Of a DNA stretch of 64,000 nucleotides, positions 54,670 through 62,499 are shown one piece after another. The stretch is from Bacteroidota bacterium (GTDB taxonomy: Bacteria; Bacteroidota; Bacteroidia; Bacteroidales; Porphyromonadaceae), in the NCBI GenBank assembly GCA_023389855.1, contig JAEWDZ010000008.1:1-64000 (forward strand), read 5' to 3'. Under the pieces are notes generated by a model, which was not told the origin of the DNA, made no database searches, and was given only the letters and a program-made list of their open reading frames with translations. Made by a program: the position numbers and the translations under genes. Within the stretch, counting starts at the first letter, position 1, and each line of letters begins with the position of its first letter.

Positions 54670-55653
54670 ATGAACCCACTCCAAAGAATACAGGCCTCTA
54701 CTGGGGATTTTTTTCCTCGCTTTCAATCTTTTTTTGCTCAGCAATTTGAACAAAAAGATCCAGTTGTCGATGAGACTCTTAACCATCTTCGTCATGCCAA
54801 TGGCAAGCATATACGTCCTTTAATCGTAGCTCTTTCATCGCTCTTAATTGCGGATCGCGTTACAGATGAGGCGGTGCATTTGGCCGTTTTTATGGAAATG
54901 CTTCATACTTCGTCGCTCATTCATGACGATGTGATCGACAACAGCGATACACGCCGAGGGCATCCTACGCTTAATGTCATATACAACAATCACGTAGCTG
55001 TATTGGTTGGAGACTACCTCCTATCCACCGCTATGCTTAATGGTCTTAGGCACGCATCCAAGGATACAGTGCTATTGCTGGTTGAGGTCGCGCAAAAATT
55101 AGCCTTAGGAGAGCTTTCTCAAATCAAGGCAACCCATAGAGATACGATTATTTCGGAGGAGGAATACTTTGATATCATCGACAAAAAAACGGCTTCTCTT
55201 TTCAAGGTAGCTACCATGATCGCCTCTTCTACTGCTGGGGCTAATGCCAAACAAGCAAAAAGCCTTTTCGTCTTAGGTGAGACCATAGGAATGGCTTTTC
55301 AAGTCAAGGATGATATCTTTGATTATTTTCAAGACAGAGAAACAATTGGCAAGCCTACGGGTCTAGATCTTCAGGAAGGAAAAGTGACGCTTCCTCTTAT
55401 CTATGCCTATGGTAAAGCCTCTGAACAGGAAAAAATACAAATTGAGAAGTGGCGTAAGGAGATTGCTACAGACGCGCATGCAGGTGAGGCCTTGATTGCC
55501 ATAACGAAACAATTGGGTGGCATTGAAGCAGCTTGTGATAAACTGGCAGAACTCCTGCAAAAAGCACGTAGCGAACTGACTGCTTTTGAAGATTCCAAAG
55601 CCAAGCAAGCTTTTGAGGACCTCCTTGCATACCTGGAGGTTAGAGAATTCTAA
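54670..55653 (+). CDS. Polyprenyl diphosphate synthase (IspB-like)
   Basis: Trans-prenyl transferase that lengthens allylic diphosphates, for quinone or lipid-carrier side chains. The 327-residue protein carries the two Asp-rich motifs: DDVIDNSDTRRG (first DDxxD) near residue 90 and the second near 216 (QVKDDIFDYF), plus GNHVAVLVGDYLLS-like element (NHVAVLVGDYLLS). The start at 54670 is chosen because the upstream longer frame overlaps the promoter. Product chain length cannot be predicted reliably. It is followed by xseB after 70 bases. Confidence 0.92.
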   Translation: MNPLQRIQASTGDFFPRFQSFFAQQFEQKDPVVDETLNHLRHANGKHIRPLIVALSSLLIADRVTDEAVHLAVFMEMLHTSSLIHDDVIDNSDTRRGHPTLNVIYNNHVAVLVGDYLLSTAMLNGLRHASKDTVLLLVEVAQKLALGELSQIKATHRDTIISEEEYFDIIDKKTASLFKVATMIASSTAGANAKQAKSLFVLGETIGMAFQVKDDIFDYFQDRETIGKPTGLDLQEGKVTLPLIYAYGKASEQEKIQIEKWRKEIATDAHAGEALIAITKQLGGIEAACDKLAELLQKARSELTAFEDSKAKQAFEDLLAYLEVREF

Positions 55654-55723
55654 ATACCATTGTTTCGTGGTGATTGTAAGTTATAATACTGAGCGAAACA
55701 GTTTTTATTTATAACGATTAATT

Positions 55724-55987
55724 ATGGATACTAAAATCACTCATGAGCTGACCTATAACGAGGCTATGGGGCAACTAAATGATATTATCGAGCAAATTGA
55801 GCGGGGCGCTTTGGATGTAGATCTATTACTCGAACTTACGGAAAAGGCTGTCCATCTTATCTCTTTTTGTAAGGATAAACTGACAAAAGCCGATCTTGAA
55901 ATTGATAAAATGCTCCAAAGACTGAATCAAAAAAACGCTGAAACAGGAGAGACTCCTGCAACTAGCGACGATATACCTCTCTTTTAA
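55724..55987 (+). CDS. xseB: Exodeoxyribonuclease VII small subunit
   Basis: Small 87-residue helical subunit of ExoVII, which degrades single-stranded DNA. It matches the family: TYNEAMGQLNDIIEQIERGALDVD near residue 10, then the LTEKAVHLISFCKDKLTKAD coiled helix. The large subunit gene xseA is elsewhere. It precedes the dipeptidase gene by 25 bases. Confidence 0.93.
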   Translation: MDTKITHELTYNEAMGQLNDIIEQIERGALDVDLLLELTEKAVHLISFCKDKLTKADLEIDKMLQRLNQKNAETGETPATSDDIPLF

Positions 55988-56012
55988 TCACAATAAAGAC
56001 GACTCGACAATT

Positions 56013-58136
56013 ATGAAAAAGAAACTATTCCTAATCACAGTATTTTTGGCTACTATGTTAGTATCTTGCAATTCACAGCAGGGAAAGAAAGATCTTTCCA
56101 AAAATCCATTTGTTCATCCCAGTGATCTTTATCTCGGAGCTCCTGATTTCAATACGATAAAATTCGGGGATTATGAACCTGCATTTGAAGAAGGAATGAG
56201 GCAGCATGCCGAAGAAATACAAGCCATTATAGACAATAAAGAGGCGCCAACCTTTGAAAATACTATTGTAGCTCTCGAAAAGAGCGGACAGTTGCTACAT
56301 CGTGTCTCCTCAGTCTTTTTTGCTATGACCTCTGCTCATACAAGCAAAGAACTTGATGCACTGGAAGCAAAACTTGCGCCACAGCTTGCCGAGCACAGTA
56401 ACAAGATTAACCTAAATGATCAACTTTTTCAACGTATCAAAGCTGTTTACGAGGGAGATCAGAGCACTCTAGACAAAGAAGATAAACGTATCCTTAAGGT
56501 TTATTACGACGATTTTGTAAAGGCTGGAGCTCTCCTTAGTGCTGAAGATAAAAAGCACTTGGCAGACCTCAACACTCAGTTAGCTTCGGCTACAACGGAG
56601 TTTAGTCAGCGTTTGACTGTAGCAACGGCAACGCCCCTATTTTTTGATAAGGATGAACTTGAAGGTTTGCCTGAAGCCGAGATGAAGGCTGCTGAAGAGG
56701 TCGCGAAAAAGGAAAATCAAAAAGGTAAGTATGGCATATACCTAGCAAATACGACCCAGCAACCAATACTAGTAAATCTGAAAAAAGAGGCTACACGTAA
56801 AAAAATATTTGAAGCATCGATCAATCGTTGTCAGATGGGCGATAAGAACGATACCAAGGAACTTGTGAAAAAGATCGCATTGCTTCGTGCAGAAAAAGCA
56901 AAATTATTGGGTTTTCCCGATTACGCTTCATGGAGCCTGAGTGATGCTCTTGCACAAAAGCCCGACAATGTGTTTGCAATGCTTGCAAAGCTAGCTAATT
57001 TATCCAAGAGTAAGGTAGAGGCCGATAAAAATGAGATACAGGCCTATGCCCGTAAAACTTGTGGCAACGATTACGAACTCACCGCTTGGGATTGGAACTA
57101 CTATGCCGAGCAGCTACGCAAAGAGAAATATGGTGTTGATGAGACCTTGCTCAATCAATATTTCCAAGTGGATAGCGTACTGATCAATGGGGTATTCTAT
57201 GCTGCAGAGAAAATGTATGGCCTAACTTTCAAAAAAAGAGATGATATCCCGACTTATCAGGAAGATATTACTGTATGGGAAGTTTTTGATAAGAATGGTG
57301 AAACATTAGCGCTCTTCTATTTCGATCCTTACTCACGTCCTGAAAAATCAGGGGGAGCATGGATGAGCAATTTCGTAGAACAGAGTTATTTACTCGATCA
57401 AAAACCTGTTATATACAATGTATGTAACAATCCCAAACCTGCAAAAGGCCAGCCCGCCCTCATCTCTTGGGATAATGTGACGACAATGTTCCACGAGTTT
57501 GGGCATGCTTTACATGGGATTTTTGCCAGTCAGAAGTACCCCAAAATATCTGGTACTAATGTGCCTAGGGATTTCGTAGAGATGCCATCGCAATTCAATG
57601 AGCATGCCGCGAGTGACCCCGAAGTTTTTGCACGTTATGCACGTCATTATCTGACACAAGAGGTAATGCCCAATGACATAAAAGAAAAAATGCTTCGAGC
57701 AGCTGAGTTTAATCAGGCATATCCATTAGCAGAAAATATAGAAGCCTCTCTAATCGATATGACCATCCATACTATGGGTGTCGATCAGATCAATAATATT
57801 GCGGATGTTGACCAATTCCAAGAAGAAACACTGAAGAAGTACGGCGTCTATTATCCTTCTATTCCTCCGCGTTATGGTATTACCTACTTCCGTCATATCA
57901 TGAGTAATGGTTACGCGGCGGGTTACTATGCCTATCTATGGACCGAAGTACTATGCCATGATGTATACAAAACAATGGAGAAGAATGGCGGACTGACTCG
58001 CGACAATGCTGATCGCTTCCGTGCAACAATCTTATCAAAAGGTAATAGTGAGGATTTAATGAAGGTATTTACAGATTACACAGGCCATCAAGAGGCGGAT
58101 ATTAATCCTCTGCTAGAATTTCGCGGTCTGAAATAA
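56013..58136 (+). CDS. dcp: M3 family peptidyl-dipeptidase lipoprotein (Dcp)
   Basis: Zinc metallopeptidase that removes C-terminal dipeptides, likely periplasmic or surface since it carries a lipoprotein signal (KLFLITVFLATMLVSC, Cys19). The 707-residue protein has the HEFGH zinc motif (TMFHEFGHALHGIF) near residue 495 and the downstream EMPSQFNEH, typical of Dcp/oligopeptidase A family enzymes. Full length and no broken motifs. It complements DPP11 in dipeptide production. It is probably ended by the hairpin at 58171-58208. Confidence 0.95.
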   Translation: MKKKLFLITVFLATMLVSCNSQQGKKDLSKNPFVHPSDLYLGAPDFNTIKFGDYEPAFEEGMRQHAEEIQAIIDNKEAPTFENTIVALEKSGQLLHRVSSVFFAMTSAHTSKELDALEAKLAPQLAEHSNKINLNDQLFQRIKAVYEGDQSTLDKEDKRILKVYYDDFVKAGALLSAEDKKHLADLNTQLASATTEFSQRLTVATATPLFFDKDELEGLPEAEMKAAEEVAKKENQKGKYGIYLANTTQQPILVNLKKEATRKKIFEASINRCQMGDKNDTKELVKKIALLRAEKAKLLGFPDYASWSLSDALAQKPDNVFAMLAKLANLSKSKVEADKNEIQAYARKTCGNDYELTAWDWNYYAEQLRKEKYGVDETLLNQYFQVDSVLINGVFYAAEKMYGLTFKKRDDIPTYQEDITVWEVFDKNGETLALFYFDPYSRPEKSGGAWMSNFVEQSYLLDQKPVIYNVCNNPKPAKGQPALISWDNVTTMFHEFGHALHGIFASQKYPKISGTNVPRDFVEMPSQFNEHAASDPEVFARYARHYLTQEVMPNDIKEKMLRAAEFNQAYPLAENIEASLIDMTIHTMGVDQINNIADVDQFQEETLKKYGVYYPSIPPRYGITYFRHIMSNGYAAGYYAYLWTEVLCHDVYKTMEKNGGLTRDNADRFRATILSKGNSEDLMKVFTDYTGHQEADINPLLEFRGLK

Positions 58137-58170
58137 GTGTAAGCTCTTTATCCGATTACCCAACTATAGT

Positions 58171-58208
58171 AAAATAAGCATACTCCCATTTCGGAGTATG
58201 CTTATTTT
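58171..58208 (+). terminator. Terminator of dcp
   Basis: Sixteen-base stem AAAATAAGCATACTCC / GGAGTATGCTTATTTT with a 6-base loop, flanked by A and T tracts; works for plus-strand and perhaps both directions. Confidence 0.8.
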
Positions 58209-58273
58209 TGATGATAATAAATTCGTTATTGTTATTTCGCTCATCACAGCATCTTCTCAGAAATAGATAGTAA

Positions 58274-58467
58274 GCGCTATTGTATGTGCTTTCTTTATTA
58301 AACGAGCGATAGCTCTATTCTCTTGTAGATAAAGGTAGGTCCTTCGATTCGGATCTATCTTTTTTTCGATTCTGATTCGTCATTATTTTTGTCCTGATCG
58401 CTTTTTTTCTTGATTCGGATCTATTTTAATCGTACATTGACCGACCAGAATTGCGCTATTGTATGTG
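58274..58467. repeat. Paired short direct repeats in the dcp-coaD gap
   Basis: GCGCTATTGTATGTG occurs at 58274-58288 and 58453-58467; GATTCGGATCTAT occurs at 58346-58358 and 58412-58424, each followed by a T-rich stretch. A similar TTCGGATCC plus T run occurs near 279-296. The units may belong to a dispersed intergenic repeat family. Confidence 0.5.
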
Positions 58468-58653
58468 AAAAAAAGAGAGCTGTATACTATGTATTCTACT
58501 CTTTGCTTTATAAGAGCAATGTCTACTCTTCTATAGAAAAAAAAGAAACCTGTCCATATCGGAACTGCGATGCTCCATAGCTATATCTCTATTATAGTTG
58601 AATCTATCTTTGCATATAGTGTTGTATTTTTCTACAGACAGAAAAAATGAAAT

Positions 58654-58681
58654 GGCACGAAGCGATATTATGCTTCGTGCC
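58654..58681 (-). terminator. Terminator of coaD
   Basis: Ten-base stem GGCACGAAGC / GCTTCGTGCC with an 8-base loop, followed on the minus strand by ATTTCATTTTTT. It lies 45 bases past the coaD stop. Confidence 0.75.
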
Positions 58682-58726
58682 TTCAGTTGCAAATGGTAAT
58701 ATGTCTTTGTATAGATTTGTTGAGGC

Positions 58727-59200
58727 TTAAGGCTTTCTAGGCATCAATAGCATCCCTGGGGGTAGCAAGGGCGTGACATCGCGCCCATAGCTAAGCAACT
58801 CTCTCACCGTATGGCTACTGATATGCGATAACTTCTGATCGGTAAATAGGAGCACTGTTTCGATACCGCATAGCATATGATTGGTATCAGCCAAAGATCT
58901 TTCATATTCATAGTCGGCGCCACTACGGATACCTCGCAGTAGCGCTGTGGCACCCGTCTTTTGCGCAATGTCAGCTGTGAGTCCTGTATAGGTGATTACT
59001 TCTACACGAGATTCATTCACATAGAGATCTGTCAGCTGTCTTTTGCGTTCATCGATCGAAAACATACTTTTTTTGAGATCATTGATACCTATAGCAATGA
59101 CTACCTTGTCGAAGAGGATAAGCCCTCTTTCTACAATGTCGTAGTGCCCGATTGTAAAGGGATCGAAACTCCCTGCAAAAAGAGCTATACGTTGGTTCAT
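58727..59200 (-). CDS. coaD: Pantetheine-phosphate adenylyltransferase
   Basis: Adds AMP to 4'-phosphopantetheine to make dephospho-CoA, the fourth step of CoA synthesis. The 157-residue protein has the nucleotidyltransferase motif GSFDPFTIGHYDIV near residue 10 and the ISSHTVRELL element near 128. Length is normal. It follows parE by 20 bases, a pairing seen in other Porphyromonas-like genomes, and ends at a clear terminator. Confidence 0.96.
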   Translation of the reverse strand: MNQRIALFAGSFDPFTIGHYDIVERGLILFDKVVIAIGINDLKKSMFSIDERKRQLTDLYVNESRVEVITYTGLTADIAQKTGATALLRGIRSGADYEYERSLADTNHMLCGIETVLLFTDQKLSHISSHTVRELLSYGRDVTPLLPPGMLLMPRKP

Positions 59201-59220
59201 ATGGATGCTTGGATGAAAGT

Positions 59221-61149
59221 TTATTCGGTTTTTTCTATAACGAGGTTGTCAATGATAAATCCTTGGCGCTCTGGAGTATTTTTTCCCATGTAGAAATCGA
59301 GTAGTCGGCTCAGAGAATCTTCCTTTTTGAGCGATACCCTTCGTAGTTTTATATTTTCCTCTTGGATGAGGGTCTTAAACTCATCTGAAGAGATTTCTCC
59401 TAAACCTTTAAATCGGGTTATTTGTGCATTTTTACCGATTTTCTTAAGCGCCTCTTTTTTTTCTTGTTCGTTATAACAGTAGATCGTAGTTTCTTCCTCG
59501 GGCTCACTACCTTTCTTACTTTTTTGCTTTTTTGCGATCAGTTGCGATAAGGGCAAGGAAACTCTAAAGAGAGGTGTCTCGAGGATATATACATGGCCAC
59601 GGCGTACCAGATCGGGGAAGAATTGCAGGAAAAACGTAAGCAAAAGCAAACGGATGTGCATACCGTCATCGTCGGCATCAGTAGCTATGATAACTCTATT
59701 GTAGCGAAGTCCAGCAAGTCCATCTTCTATATTTAACGCTGCCTGAAGCAAATTAAATTCTTCATTTTCATAGACTACTTTTTTCGTCTTTTCGTAGGTG
59801 TTGAGAGGTTTTCCTCTAAGACTGAAAACGGCTTGGTATCGGGGATCTCTTGCAGTAGTAATAGATCCGCTTGCAGAGTTTCCCTCCGTTATAAAGATGG
59901 ATGTAAGTTCGGTGTTTTTTGCTTTGCTGTCATTGAGGTGCACGCCACAATCTCTTAGCTTACGGTTGTGTAGGCTAGCTTTTTTTGCTCTTTCTCGCGC
60001 CAGTTTGGTGATCCCCGACATGCTTTTTCGTTCACGTTCACTGGCTTGAATTTTCTTGAGCATACTTTCGGCAGTATCTGGGTGTATGTGCAGATAGTTG
60101 TCTAGCGCTTCTTTTAGAAAGTCTCCCACAAATTTCTGAATACTTATGCCGTAAAGAGGTTCTTTTTTGTAATGGGGCTCTTCGGGGACCATGTCTTTAC
60201 TTCCGAGTTTAGTCTTTGTCTGACTCTCGAAAGTCGGCTCAATGATTTTTATGCTTATGGCTGCAGCCATACCGTTTCGGATGTCGGAGTATTCGAAGTT
60301 TTTCTGAAAAAACTCTTTGACTACGCGTGCTACTTGTTCACGAAAAGCACTCAGGTGAGTCCCCCCCTGTGTTGTATATTGGCCATTTACAAAGCTATAG
60401 AATTCTTCACCATACTGATCTACATGAGTGATAGCCACTTCGATATCCTGATTTTCGAGATGTATGATCGGGTAGAGTACTTCCTTGGCGAGATCTTCAT
60501 TGAGCAGATCTTTTAGTCCGTCGCTACTAATAAATTTTTTGCCATTAAAAAATATCGCCAAACCTTTGTTGAGAAAGGTGTAGTTGCGTATCATGGACAC
60601 GATGGTGTCTTCATTGTATGCATACCCACGGAAGAGGTGAGCATCAGGCTCGAAACAGATCTCTGTTCCATGGCATGCAGAACTCTCTGTTAGGGGAGTC
60701 TCTTCGATTAGTTTGGCCGAAGAATAGAGGAGGCTCTTTGTTTGACCGTCGCGCCATGCCGTCACCCTGAAGTAGGTGGATAGGGCATTTACAGCCTTGA
60801 GACCAACGCCATTGAGACCTACTGATTTCTTAAATGCATGAGAGTCTATTTTTGCTCCCGTATTCATTTTGCTTACGGAGTCCTTAAGCTTTCCAAGGGG
60901 GATTCCTCGCCCATAATCGCGGATGGTGATACGGCCGTTGTCAAGGGTAATTTCTATTTTCTTCCCTTGTCCCATCACAAATTCATCGATGGAGTTGTCT
61001 AGCACTTCTTTCAACAAGACATAAATGCCATCATCGGGCGAAGATCCATCTCCCAGTTTTCCGATGTACATCCCTGGGCGCCGACGAATGTGTTCATCCC
61101 ACTCTAGGGTCGATATATCTTGCTCTGTATAAGCCACGTTTTCTTGCAT
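59221..61149 (-). CDS. parE: DNA topoisomerase IV (type IIA) subunit B
   Basis: ATPase subunit of a type II topoisomerase that unlinks daughter chromosomes. The 642-residue protein has the GHKL ATPase elements (EVLDNSIDEF near 48, DYGRGIPLG near 77, VGLNGVGLKAVNALS near 109) and the TOPRIM region with EGNSASGSI near 414 and DADDDGMHIR near 480. Its sequence style is closer to ParE than to GyrB, though the split cannot be proven by eye. A -7 box TAACTTTG ends five bases before the ATG. Confidence 0.9.
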   Translation of the reverse strand: MQENVAYTEQDISTLEWDEHIRRRPGMYIGKLGDGSSPDDGIYVLLKEVLDNSIDEFVMGQGKKIEITLDNGRITIRDYGRGIPLGKLKDSVSKMNTGAKIDSHAFKKSVGLNGVGLKAVNALSTYFRVTAWRDGQTKSLLYSSAKLIEETPLTESSACHGTEICFEPDAHLFRGYAYNEDTIVSMIRNYTFLNKGLAIFFNGKKFISSDGLKDLLNEDLAKEVLYPIIHLENQDIEVAITHVDQYGEEFYSFVNGQYTTQGGTHLSAFREQVARVVKEFFQKNFEYSDIRNGMAAAISIKIIEPTFESQTKTKLGSKDMVPEEPHYKKEPLYGISIQKFVGDFLKEALDNYLHIHPDTAESMLKKIQASERERKSMSGITKLARERAKKASLHNRKLRDCGVHLNDSKAKNTELTSIFITEGNSASGSITTARDPRYQAVFSLRGKPLNTYEKTKKVVYENEEFNLLQAALNIEDGLAGLRYNRVIIATDADDDGMHIRLLLLTFFLQFFPDLVRRGHVYILETPLFRVSLPLSQLIAKKQKSKKGSEPEEETTIYCYNEQEKKEALKKIGKNAQITRFKGLGEISSDEFKTLIQEENIKLRRVSLKKEDSLSRLLDFYMGKNTPERQGFIIDNLVIEKTE

Positions 61150-61153
61150 GGTA

Positions 61154-61161
61154 CAAAGTTA
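61154..61161 (-). promoter_or_regulatory. -7 box immediately upstream of parE
   Basis: Minus strand TAACTTTG followed by TACC and the ATG at 61149; if used, the parE mRNA would be leaderless. No -33 TTG at the expected place. Confidence 0.4.
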
Positions 61162-61399
61162 TATAAAATCTCTGGAATAACCTTGAAAAACGGGAGAAAT
61201 GACGCTAAACAACTTTATATCAGAGTTGTTACGGTGTCAAATGATGACAAGCCGAAAAATCGGAAAACGCAAAGAAAAGCGGATTTAAGAAGAATGGTTT
61301 GCAAATCATTACCCGTGAAAGAGTAAGATTTAACATATGAGAGATGCTATTGCACCGTTTGTCACCGATTTGCGTATCAAGGTCTAACTCGTTGATATT

Positions 61400-61407
61400 T
61401 AACTTTG
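61400..61407 (+). promoter_or_regulatory. -7 box of the integrase remnant
   Basis: TAACTTTG, 18 bases before the ATG of the truncated integrase. A TTTG upstream (61369-61372) is 27 bases away, too far for a standard promoter. Confidence 0.35.
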
Positions 61408-61425
61408 CAAACGAAAAAAACGAGT

Positions 61426-61638
61426 ATGGCAAGAAGTACATTCAAAGTGCTGTTCTACGTGTACGGCAGCAAGGAGAAAGACGGTATTGTCCCCATCATG
61501 GGACGAGTGACAATCAACGGTACTGTGGCGCAGTTCAGTTGCAAGCAGACCATCCCGAAAACCCTTTGGGATGCGAAAGGCAACCGAGCCAAAGGCAAGA
61601 GTGCCGAAGCACAATTCCGTCCGTTTGTGTGCCGATGA
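61426..61638 (+). pseudogene. Truncated tyrosine recombinase (N-terminal arm-binding part)
   Basis: The first ~60 residues (ARSTFKVLFYVYGSKEKDG, GRVTINGTVAQFSCKQTIP, LWDAKGNRAKGKSAEA) match the N-terminal arm-type DNA-binding region of Bacteroidetes tyrosine integrases from mobilizable or conjugative elements. After position ~61610 the match stops and an unrelated tail ends in a stop at 61638. The catalytic domain is missing, so it cannot recombine DNA. The start at 61426 is chosen over an in-frame TTG at 61405. It is a relic of an inserted element. Confidence 0.8.
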
Positions 61639-62434
61639 CCTGTTCAACCGTCAGACATTGATTGCCTACCACGATAATTACGCAAGGGTTATGGCAAAAT
61701 ACGGATTGCAGCGTGGTGTGCGTGGATCTGAAGCACGGCACACAAGCACCATGCAATACTATCGGGATATGAAGAAAAAGAACGATGCCCTTGACATGGA
61801 AAACAAAAGATTGCAGGAACAGAAAGCCAAAGCCGAACAGGAACTCAAACGAGCCAAGAAAGAAGTACAGACCGAGAAACTGAAAGGCGCAGCCACTATC
61901 GCAGCCACCAACATAGCCGAGAGTGTGGGTTCTCTTTTCGGAAGTGGAAAGATGAAATCATTGGAACGGAGGAACGAGGATTTGCAAGACCGCATACTTG
62001 AACTTGAAGAGGAAGCCCGACAAAGGGAACAGCAACAAACCAAGCAGATACAGGAGATAAAAACCGCTTATGAGCAACAGAACAGCAAGCTGTCCGAATT
62101 TGTGGATTTTGTCAAACGCTACTTCCCATATGTGGAAAAACTGATGCCGACCATTAAATTCTTGCGTGATACGCTGAACTTTGGCGATGCCGTTATTAGG
62201 AAACTATGCACATTCAAAGATGTCTCCATTAAAGGCGAACTGTATTCCCGTGAGTTTAACCAACATTTCAGGGCAGACAAAACAATATGTTCACTAAAAG
62301 AGGATAAGGATGGCTATTTCAATCTCAACATAGACGGTGTTTCACACATCAGTTGGTTCAGACGAAAGAAAGAAGAGTTTATGGAAGCTCTGAGTATGCC
62401 AAAAAGAAAACAAAATCGGAGTATTAAACTGTAA
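61613..62434 (+). pseudogene. C-terminal fragment of a MobV/Pre-type mobilization protein
   Basis: In a frame different from the integrase relic, residues from RLCADDLFNRQTLIAYHDNYA onward match the region just behind the relaxase domain of MobV/plasmid recombination enzymes; QRGVRGSEARH is the typical motif. A coiled coil (KRLQEQKAKAEQELKRAKKE and onward) follows. The catalytic N-terminal relaxase domain is absent, so it cannot nick oriT. An ATG at 61571, within the integrase relic, could make a 287-residue chimera, but it is more likely decay. It ends before a terminator. Confidence 0.75.
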
Positions 62435-62446
62435 ATCAGGTATAAT

Positions 62447-62489
62447 AAAATCGCCCTTACCATAGTGTATATTGCAAGGGCGATTTTTT
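62447..62489. terminator. Bidirectional terminator between mob relic and Z1 gene
   Basis: Stem AAAATCGCCCTT / AAGGGCGATTTT with T residues after and A residues before it, so it may serve both converging genes. Confidence 0.75.
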
Positions 62490-62499
62490 CTAAAAGTTA

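Larger units (their letters stand above)
58137..58726. other. 590-base intergenic region with short repeats
   Basis: No gene; the dcp and coaD genes converge here. It contains the dcp terminator (58171-58208), a direct repeat of GCGCTATTGTATGTG (58274-58288 and 58453-58467), a second repeat of GATTCGGATCTAT (58346-58358 and 58412-58424), an orphan -7 box (58605-58612) and the coaD terminator (58654-58681). Confidence 0.65.

Noticed and set aside
58605..58681. Small RNA from the orphan -7 box to the coaD terminator hairpin
   Set aside because: No -33 element and no T tract on the plus strand after the hairpin.
61571..62434. 287-codon frame read as one intact gene
   Set aside because: Its first part overlaps the integrase relic in another frame and matches nothing; only the MobV-like C-terminal part is real, so it is listed as a pseudogene.
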